Positions 1 through 4,593 of a stretch of 6,062 nucleotides of DNA are shown here, one piece after another. The position numbers and the translations under genes are program-made. Under the pieces are notes generated by a model that was given only the letters and a program-made list of their open reading frames with translations, searched no databases and was not told the DNA's origin. This DNA comes from Verrucomicrobiota bacterium (GTDB lineage Bacteria; Verrucomicrobiota; Verrucomicrobiia; Limisphaerales; UBA9464), in NCBI GenBank assembly GCA_026397675.1, contig JAPLUH010000522.1:1-6062 (forward strand). Reading direction: 5' to 3'. How positions within the stretch are numbered: position 1 is the first letter of the stretch; every line of letters begins with the position of its first letter.

Positions 1-245
1 ACACGCTGGGTTTCGCTGGCCAAGAACTCGTGGGGCATCTGGATGAGGATGCCGGCACCGTCGCCTGTGTTGGCTTCGCAGCCGCACGCGCCGCGGTGGT
101 CCAGATTCCGAAGAATTTGGAGCCCTTGTTGGACCACAGAATGAGTCTGGGTTCCCTTGATGTTGGCGACAAAACCGACGCCACACGCGTCGTGTTCGAA
201 GTCAGGCCGGTAGAGTGAGTTCGGTACGGACGGGTACGAGTTCAT
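1..245 (-). CDS. gltB: Glutamate synthase (GOGAT) large subunit, N-terminal part (3' end outside window)
   Basis: Seen by translating the reverse complement from the ATG at 245-243; 81 codons are present and the gene leaves the window at its left edge. The translation holds the start of a type-II glutamine amidotransferase domain: DACGVGFVANIKG (about residues 19-31), LRNLDHRGACGCE (45-57) and TGDGAGILIQMP (60-71). These are hallmark blocks of GltB. In this family a short propeptide is cleaved so that a cysteine becomes the N-terminal nucleophile that releases ammonia from glutamine; here it is Cys21, giving an inferred 20-residue propeptide. The full enzyme makes glutamate from 2-oxoglutarate and glutamine in the cytoplasm, with FMN and a 3Fe-4S cluster further downstream. 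An in-frame stop lies directly upstream (248-246), which fixes this ATG as the first possible one. No Shine-Dalgarno is visible. nuoA lies 169 bp upstream on the same strand; the gap has no strong terminator, so co-transcription is possible but unproven. Confidence 0.93.
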   Translation of the reverse strand, partial: MNSYPSVPNSLYRPDFEHDACGVGFVANIKGTQTHSVVQQGLQILRNLDHRGACGCEANTGDGAGILIQMPHEFLASETQR

Positions 246-414
246 TCAACGGGAAATAGTGAAACCTTGTTTGGGTCCAAGTGAGCAAAGTGAACCAATC
301 GAAATGATGGGGAGCAAAATATTTTTTGAAACGGACCGAGAAATAACTTTCGCGGGCAGAACCACATAACGATTCCGTCGAGAATAGCCCGGTCGTGAGG
401 CGAATCCGGGAAGT

Positions 415-798
415 TTAGCTCTTCCAGTCAAACGCACGTTTTTTGACGGCGTAGACGTATCCGACGAAGACGATTCCCAGGAAAGAAAGCATTCCGCCGA
501 GGCCGAGTGCCAGGTCCGTTCGGGCCAGTTCCTTAAAAGTAACAGCCCACGGGTACATGAAAACTACCTCGATATCGAACAGGACGAAGAGCAGGGCGAC
601 CAGATAGAACTTGATACTGAGCCGTGCACTACCCTCGCCCTGAGGCAGCATTCCGCACTCGTAGGGGATGTCTTTGGTTTGAGTCCGACGGCCTGATTTC
701 CCGAGCAACACGGACACGGCCAAAGTGCCAACGGCAAAATTGGCAGCCACGAACAGCAGCATCAGCACCGGAAGGTACTGGTTCAGTTGAGTATCCAT
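415..798 (-). CDS. nuoA: NADH-quinone oxidoreductase subunit A (NuoA/NDH-1 subunit 3)
   Basis: Small inner-membrane subunit of respiratory complex I, at the junction of the hydrophilic arm and the proton-pumping membrane arm near the quinone site. From Met at 798 the product is 127 residues, a normal family length. Three hydrophobic segments are visible (about residues 9-32, 64-86 and 97-117). The family signature is intact: YECG (46-49) in the loop after the first helix, then KFYLVALLFVLFDIEVVF (63-80) with the conserved acidic pair Asp75 and Glu77, then YPWA. The start is uncertain. The frame stays open to a TTG at 837 and has another ATG at 810; I prefer 798 because the sequence MDTQLNQYLPVL resembles typical NuoA N-termini. 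No start has a clear Shine-Dalgarno. Oddly, the next gene downstream is gltB, not nuoB, so this nuoA is separated from the usual nuoABCD order. It is transcribed divergently from the Rrf2 regulator. Confidence 0.93.
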   Translation of the reverse strand: MDTQLNQYLPVLMLLFVAANFAVGTLAVSVLLGKSGRRTQTKDIPYECGMLPQGEGSARLSIKFYLVALLFVLFDIEVVFMYPWAVTFKELARTDLALGLGGMLSFLGIVFVGYVYAVKKRAFDWKS

Positions 799-865
799 CA
801 ATGGGTACATGGTGGGATCGAAGCTGTTTCCCGGCAAGTGGACATTGAGTCCAGCGCTTCAAAAA

Positions 866-898
866 AGCCTGTCCCTTTTAGGAGCCTGTCCCTTTTTT
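866..898. repeat. Two tandem copies of a GCCTGTCCCTTTT motif
   Basis: AGCCTGTCCCTTTT occurs at 866-879 and again at 883-896, a period of 17 bases, each copy ending in a T run (extended to 898 in the second). On the other strand this reads as AAAAGGGACAGGCT. It lies in the nuoA/regulator intergenic region, about 70 bp from the nuoA start. The repeat is directly visible. Similar GGGACAGGC strings are, from memory, dispersed in many environmental bacterial genomes, sometimes linked to REP-associated (IS200-like) transposases; that link is inference here because no transposase is in the window. Confidence 0.6.
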
Positions 899-931
899 GG
901 GGAATCGGATGAATTTGGTCTGGAAATGGTT

Positions 932-959
932 TTGACAGTGCAGGGGAGGGGGGTAAGTT
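932..959 (+). promoter_or_regulatory. Possible sigma-70-type promoter of the Rrf2 regulator
   Basis: A perfect TTGACA (-35) lies at 932-937, followed after 16 bases by TAAGTT (954-959), a poor 3/6 match to the -10 consensus. Transcription would begin near 966, just before the inverted repeat at 969-987 and about 30 bases ahead of the regulator's ATG. The perfect -35 and the position are the only support; the weak -10 would suit a regulated promoter. Confidence 0.35.
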
Positions 960-968
960 GGTTTCATT

Positions 969-987
969 CCAGACGGAAATGGTCTGG
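969..987. promoter_or_regulatory. Inverted repeat, candidate autoregulatory operator of the Rrf2 regulator
   Basis: CCAGAC (969-974) and GTCTGG (982-987) form a perfect 6-bp inverted repeat with a 7-base spacer, ending 8 bases before the regulator's start codon. A third copy of the half-site, GTCTGGAA, lies at 918-925 just upstream of the candidate -35, and its complement TTCCAGAC covers 967-974. Dyads spaced like this and placed around a promoter are typical operators of dimeric winged-helix regulators, and Rrf2 proteins often repress their own operon. Binding by the neighbouring regulator is inference; the motif does not obviously match the E. coli IscR consensus sites. Confidence 0.4.
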
Positions 988-995
988 TTCAAGGG

Positions 996-1520
996 ATGCA
1001 AATCACCAAAGCAGGAGAATACGGGGTTTTAGGGCTGATTGCCCTTTCTCGCCGTCCTTTGGGCGAGGTGGTCATGATCGACATCCTCTGTGAGGAAGAA
1101 TGTGTCCCAAAAAGTTTTCTGGGCAAAATCTTCCAGAATCTCAGCAAGTCGGGCTTGGTGGGATCAGCCCGCGGATCTGGTGGTGGCTTCTACCTCACGC
1201 GTCCCGCGTCTGACATCACTGTGCTCGAGATTTTGGAGTCCATCGAGGGGCCTATCGCTCTACAGCGATGCCTAGAAATCGATGTGGGCTGCGAACACAG
1301 TCGTGGTTGCGCTCTGTGCGGCCTGTTGGCCGAGGCTCAGGAGCGGATGAAGGAGGTTTTTGTCGGCACAAGCTTGGCCACCTTGGCAGGACGCCATTTG
1401 CCCAACGGTTTGGTCCAACAGGCCCGGTTAGTCCGAAACCCTAAGATTTCTGTAACGGCCTCCGATGTGGTCGTTGCCCCGCTGGCTGACGGATCCGCAT
1501 TGGCCCCAATTTTGAATTGA
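996..1520 (+). CDS. Rrf2-family transcriptional regulator, IscR-like Fe-S sensor
   Basis: Product of 174 residues with the Rrf2 winged-helix domain at the N-terminus: MQITKAGEYGVLGLIAL (1-17), recognition-helix region VPKSFLGKIFQNLSKSGLV (37-55), and the wing SARGSGGGFYLTRP (57-70). The sensor part holds Cys92, Cys99, Cys105 and Cys108. In E. coli IscR a [2Fe-2S] cluster is held by Cys92, Cys98, Cys104 and His107; here the first three match with one extra residue in the first gap and the His position is Cys108. Two further cysteines (32 and 36) lie near the DNA-binding domain. The C-terminal tail after about residue 125 is not recognisable. It sits 10 bases upstream of iscU on the same strand, so it very probably controls Fe-S assembly. 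The ATG is preceded directly by AAGGG, too close for a normal Shine-Dalgarno, but the N-terminus fits the family exactly. The product could instead sense NO or redox state, as related Rrf2 proteins do. Confidence 0.9.
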   Translation: MQITKAGEYGVLGLIALSRRPLGEVVMIDILCEEECVPKSFLGKIFQNLSKSGLVGSARGSGGGFYLTRPASDITVLEILESIEGPIALQRCLEIDVGCEHSRGCALCGLLAEAQERMKEVFVGTSLATLAGRHLPNGLVQQARLVRNPKISVTASDVVVAPLADGSALAPILN

Positions 1521-1530
1521 TATTAATTTT

Positions 1531-1959
1531 ATGAGCGAAACTTACACGTTGTACAATTCCACGGTGATGGAGCACTTCATGAATCCTCGCAACATGGGGG
1601 ATTTGAAGGATGCGGATGGTGTGGGTGAGGTGGGGGCTGCGGCCTGCGGAGACATCATGAAGATCTCCCTCAAGATCAAGGATGGTCGAATTGAGGACGC
1701 CCGGTTCAAGACCTTCGGCTGCGGTTCAGCCATTGCCAGTTCAAGCATGGCCACTGAGCTGATCAAGGGGCGCACCATCGACGAGGCGATGTCCTTCTCT
1801 AATCAAGAGGTAGTGGACGCCCTCGGTGGGTTGCCTCCGGTTAAGATCCACTGTTCGGTCCTTGCCGAGGAGGCTCTCAAGGCGGCATTGGAGGATTATG
1901 TGAAGCGAAACCCGTCCGCGGCCGCCAAGGTGGCGACGACGGATTCGGTTGCTGCTTAA
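1531..1959 (+). CDS. iscU: Fe-S cluster assembly scaffold protein IscU
   Basis: Cytoplasmic scaffold on which new [2Fe-2S] or [4Fe-4S] clusters are built from iron and sulfide before transfer to client proteins. The 142-residue product has all the family's key residues: Cys39 and Asp41 in AACGD, Cys64 in FKTFGCGSAIASSS (59-72), and His107-Cys108 in LPPVKIHCS (101-109), where LPPVK is the motif recognised by the HscA chaperone in proteobacteria. It is therefore a canonical IscU, not the zinc-site SufU type. The N-terminus (YNSTVMEHFMNPRNMG) is also typical. A 15- to 20-residue Ala/Val/Lys-rich tail (about 125-142) extends past the usual end. The gene follows the Rrf2 regulator by 10 AT-rich bases without a Shine-Dalgarno, so the two are likely one transcript. 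A strong terminator follows, before the IscS-like gene. No hscA, hscB, iscA or fdx gene is seen nearby. Confidence 0.95.
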   Translation: MSETYTLYNSTVMEHFMNPRNMGDLKDADGVGEVGAAACGDIMKISLKIKDGRIEDARFKTFGCGSAIASSSMATELIKGRTIDEAMSFSNQEVVDALGGLPPVKIHCSVLAEEALKAALEDYVKRNPSAAAKVATTDSVAA

Positions 1960-1976
1960 TTTGCTTGCCTTCAGCG

Positions 1977-2017
1977 GCCTGCAGTCGGAGGAAGTTTCGA
2001 CGACTGCAGGCTTTTTT
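1977..2017 (+). terminator. Intrinsic terminator after iscU
   Basis: GCCTGCAGTCG (1977-1987) pairs perfectly with CGACTGCAGGC (2001-2011), giving an 11-bp stem with a 13-base loop, followed at once by six T residues (2012-2017). It starts 17 bases after the iscU stop. It should end most rrf2-iscU transcripts and partly or fully separate iscU from the IscS-like gene. Confidence 0.9.
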
Positions 2018-2127
2018 GGTGATTTGAAGCCGTTCCCGGTTCATTGCTGTTGGCTTACATTGCTGTCGGCCCACCGGGGTTATTCTCAGCCAACTCTGCA
2101 CCGTCTGATCCTCTGATTGTCCCACCC

Positions 2128-3393
2128 ATGCGCCAGGTTTTCCTTGATCACCAGTCTTCGACTCCGGTCCTCCCGGAGGTCTTCGATGCCATGCGGCCGT
2201 ACTTCACCGAGTACTTTGGTAATGCTTCCTCGCTCCACCAGCATGGCCTTCGGGTCCGGGACGCTCTGAAGCGAGCTCGCCAGCAAATGGCCTCATTGAT
2301 CGGCGCCGAGAGCGAAGAGGAGATCTACTTCACCTCGGATGGCACCGAATCCTCGAACTTGGCCATCAAGGGCGCGGCCTATGCGAACGAGCGCAAAGGT
2401 AAGCACTTGGTAATTTCCGCGACGGAGCATCCGAGTGTGATGAACTCCTTGGAGTTCTTGGAAAAACAGGGGTGGACATGCACTCGAGTCGGTGTGACGC
2501 CTCAGGGGACGATTCGGTTGGACGAACTCGAGGCAGCCATCACGCCCCAGACGGTGCTCGTGGCGGTGCATCATGTGAACCACGACATTGGCACCATTCA
2601 GCCAATGCGTGAGGTGGGGCAACTCTGTGCTGCCAAAAACGTACCCCTCTATGTGGACTGTGAGGCCAGTGCCGGGTGGTTGCCCATTGATGTGAAGGAG
2701 TGGGGGGCGGCCATGGTGAGTTTCTCTCCCCATCGGTTCTACGGTCCCAAAGGGGTTGGCGTGCTCTACCGCAATCGCAAAGCTCGCATTGTCAGCGTGA
2801 TCCATGGCGGTGTGCAGGAGGGAGGGCGTCGGGCTGGTACCGAGAATATTCCAGCGATCGTCGGTGGCGGAGTGGCCGCAGAAATAGCCCAGGAACGGCT
2901 CTCACAACGGGTTGCGCACGTGGCTCCGTTGCAGAAACGGCTTTGGGAAGGTCTCAAGCTGAATGTTCCTTACATCCAGCTCAACGGCCCAGAACCGGGT
3001 CCCCATCGTATTTCGACCAATTTAAACCTCTCAACCGAGTTCATCGAGGGTGAGGGGCAGTTGCTGCTCTGCGACATGAACGGAATCTCCGTGGCGAGCG
3101 GATCGAGTTGCGTGAGCAAGAGTCTCAAGATCTCTCATGTCCTGGGAGCCATCGGCCTAGATCATGCGCTGGCCCAAGGGAATATCATCATGACTCTTGG
3201 CAAGGCCAACACCGAAGCCGACATTGACTACGTGGTTGAAACCTTCGCCAAGATTGCCTCCAAGCTCCGGGGGATGTCCCCGATGTGGGATGAGTTTGAA
3301 CACGGTGTGATCGACTCGGTTATTGCGCCGACGGGTCGTGGAAAGTCCTTTAGTCAACATGCGGCGGAAGTGTCTGGAAAGTCGGCGCATTAG
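2128..3393 (+). CDS. IscS-like class V aminotransferase-fold protein lacking the PLP lysine
   Basis: The 421-residue product aligns with IscS along its whole length: FLDHQSSTPVLPEV (5-18), FTSDGTESSNLAIKG (68-82), TEHPSV (99-104), VDCEASAG (176-183), FYGPKGVGVLY (204-214), GGRRAGTENIPAIVG (232-246), ASGSSCVS (323-330) and the IscS-type end LRGMSPMWDEFEHGV (380-394). IscS normally takes sulfur from cysteine using PLP and passes it from a loop cysteine to IscU. The loop cysteine (Cys328), His101 and Asp177 are kept. The PLP-forming lysine (E. coli Lys206) is Arg203 (codon CGG, 2734-2736), Gln183 is Ala180, Asn155 is His152, and the substrate-binding Arg354 is Ile354. Cysteine desulfurase activity by the standard mechanism is therefore unlikely. 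A tail of about 20 residues extends past the E. coli end. I start at ATG 2128 because it gives a normal N-terminus; an upstream in-frame TTG (2044) would add 28 residues unlike the family. It may cooperate with IscU using sulfide or sulfur from another enzyme (inference). Confidence 0.9.
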   Translation: MRQVFLDHQSSTPVLPEVFDAMRPYFTEYFGNASSLHQHGLRVRDALKRARQQMASLIGAESEEEIYFTSDGTESSNLAIKGAAYANERKGKHLVISATEHPSVMNSLEFLEKQGWTCTRVGVTPQGTIRLDELEAAITPQTVLVAVHHVNHDIGTIQPMREVGQLCAAKNVPLYVDCEASAGWLPIDVKEWGAAMVSFSPHRFYGPKGVGVLYRNRKARIVSVIHGGVQEGGRRAGTENIPAIVGGGVAAEIAQERLSQRVAHVAPLQKRLWEGLKLNVPYIQLNGPEPGPHRISTNLNLSTEFIEGEGQLLLCDMNGISVASGSSCVSKSLKISHVLGAIGLDHALAQGNIIMTLGKANTEADIDYVVETFAKIASKLRGMSPMWDEFEHGVIDSVIAPTGRGKSFSQHAAEVSGKSAH

Positions 3394-3453
3394 ACGCGTT
3401 CGCAGATTTGAAACCCTTCGAGATCGGACCTTTTTCGCAGGCAGCTTCACTGA

Positions 3454-3482
3454 TTTGCATAATTTGATTCCTGCAGTATCAT
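3454..3482 (+). promoter_or_regulatory. Possible promoter of the cytochrome c peroxidase gene
   Basis: TTTGCA (3454-3459, 4/6 to the -35 consensus) and TATCAT (3477-3482, 5/6 to the -10) are separated by 17 bases in the 96-bp gap after the IscS-like gene. The start codon is only 7 bases past the -10, so a transcript from here would be leaderless or nearly so, in line with the missing Shine-Dalgarno. No terminator is seen in this gap, so read-through from the upstream gene is also possible. Confidence 0.35.
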
Positions 3483-3489
3483 TTCGTTT

Positions 3490-4494
3490 ATGACCATAAA
3501 CATGCCTTTGGCTCATGCTTTAACCGTGTCGGCCTTCTTGTTGGTTCCGGTTGCGGTGAGCGCCGCCACTGCCTCGGAGTTGCGAACGGGTGCCTTGAAG
3601 GTTCTAGCGCCTATTCCTGACAAAATGCCGGGTGCAGAAAACGATACTCCGGCTCGTGTAAAACTGGGTCGGGACCTGTTCTTCGAGAAGAAGCTCTCGG
3701 CCAACAACACCCAATCTTGTAATTCTTGCCATGCGGTGGATCAGAACCGTGGTGGCGTAGACAACGAGCCAACCTCTCCGGGAGCCTTCGGTAAGCGGGG
3801 TGGTCGAAATTCTCCGACAGTGCTCAACGCCGGCTTCCATATCGCTCAGTTCTGGGATGGTCGCGCCAAGACCTTGGAGGATCAGGCCAAGGGCCCCGTG
3901 CTCAACCCCGGTGAAATGGGCATGCCCAGCGAGGCGGCGGTGGTCGAGAAGCTCAAAGCTGAGAAGAAGTATGTCGGAGCCTTCAAGAAGGCCTTCCCGA
4001 GCGAGTCGGATCCGCTGACTTACGACAATTTCGCTAAGGCGGTCGGCTCATTTGAGCGAACCCTTCGCACGCACGACCGATTTGATGATTTTCTAAAGGG
4101 CGACGACAAGGCACTCACCGCTGCCGAACTGAAGGGACTCGACACCTTCTTGTCCATCGGTTGCACCACCTGCCATACAGGTCCGCTCCTCGGAGGCAAC
4201 GACTACAAGAAGCTTGGAATTCTCAACGCCTACGAAAACACCTCGGACAAGGGGCGCATCGAGGTGACCAAGGAAGACTACGACGAGTTTGTCTTCAAGG
4301 TGCCCAGCCTCCGTAACATCGCCCTGACCGCGCCGTATTTCCATGACGGCAGCCAGAAGACGTTGGAAGAGACGGTCCAGAAGATGGCTTGGCTGCAGTT
4401 GGGCAAGAAGCTCACGACTGAGGAAACCAGCGACTTGACGGCCTTCCTTCGGGCGCTGTCCGACAAGAAGCGCGCAGTTGTCGCGGCCAAGTGA
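3490..4494 (+). CDS. Di-heme cytochrome c peroxidase (CcpA/MauG family), periplasmic
   Basis: Product of 334 residues, typical length for bacterial di-heme peroxidases, which reduce H2O2 to water in the periplasm with electrons from small cytochromes or cupredoxins. Residues 1-26 form a Sec-type signal peptide: a hydrophobic core LTVSAFLLVPVAVSA with likely cleavage near the VSA-AT or ATA-SE junction. Two c-type heme sites are present, CNSCH (77-81, low-potential heme) and CTTCH (225-229, high-potential heme). Other family blocks are RNSPTVLNAGF (106-116), FWDGRA (121-126), GEMGM (141-145), VPSLRNIALTAPYFHDGS (271-288) and MAWLQLGKKL (299-308). Met299 in the last block sits where classic peroxidases have the axial Met of the high-potential heme, while MauG has Tyr; this favours a true peroxidase over a MauG-type maturase. 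Two Met codons near the start (3490, 3502) both keep the signal peptide. It lies 96 bp after the IscS-like gene and ends in a strong terminator. A protective link to oxidant-sensitive Fe-S assembly is inference. Confidence 0.92.
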   Translation: MTINMPLAHALTVSAFLLVPVAVSAATASELRTGALKVLAPIPDKMPGAENDTPARVKLGRDLFFEKKLSANNTQSCNSCHAVDQNRGGVDNEPTSPGAFGKRGGRNSPTVLNAGFHIAQFWDGRAKTLEDQAKGPVLNPGEMGMPSEAAVVEKLKAEKKYVGAFKKAFPSESDPLTYDNFAKAVGSFERTLRTHDRFDDFLKGDDKALTAAELKGLDTFLSIGCTTCHTGPLLGGNDYKKLGILNAYENTSDKGRIEVTKEDYDEFVFKVPSLRNIALTAPYFHDGSQKTLEETVQKMAWLQLGKKLTTEETSDLTAFLRALSDKKRAVVAAK

Positions 4495-4515
4495 ACCGCT
4501 GACGAATTTTTTTCA

Positions 4516-4554
4516 GGGGTGGAGCTGTCCATTGGGATGCTCCACCCCCTTTTT
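4516..4554 (+). terminator. Intrinsic terminator after the peroxidase gene
   Basis: GGGGTGGAGC (4516-4525) pairs perfectly with GCTCCACCCC (4539-4548), a 10-bp GC-rich stem with a 13-base loop, followed by C and five T residues (4550-4554). It begins 21 bases after the peroxidase stop. A run of seven T residues also precedes the stem (4507-4513); this gives no T run for the opposite strand, so the element is directional. Confidence 0.9.
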
Positions 4555-4593
4555 ACAACGGCTAAGACCCTCGTATTCGGAACAAAATCATCC

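Noticed and set aside
30..218. 62-codon plus-strand open frame at the left edge
   Set aside because: It is antisense to the unmistakable gltB N-terminus.
388..410. CCCGG/CCGGG inverted repeat after nuoA as a terminator
   Set aside because: Only a 5-bp stem with a 13-base loop and no T run on the minus strand.
866..898. Repeat pair as a CRISPR array
   Set aside because: Only two 14-base units with a 3-base gap; no spacers of CRISPR size and no cas genes.
809..1093. 94-codon plus-strand open frame over the nuoA/regulator gap
   Set aside because: It overlaps the start of nuoA antisense and the regulator in another frame, includes the repeat translated as KSLSLLGACPFF, and resembles no protein family.
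2044..2127. 28-residue N-terminal extension of the IscS-like protein from a TTG
   Set aside because: The extra residues resemble no IscS N-terminus; the ATG at 2128 gives the usual family start a few residues before LDH.
2734..2736. Arg203 as a sequencing error for Lys
   Set aside because: CGG differs from AAG or AAA by at least two bases, and three other active-site positions are changed in the same way; the frame is intact.
2293..2805. 170-codon minus-strand open frame
   Set aside because: Antisense shadow of the IscS-like gene; no recognisable family.
4519..4593. 25-residue N-terminal extension of Mrp from a GTG
   Set aside because: It would be encoded by the terminator hairpin itself; the ATG at 4594 gives a normal Mrp start.
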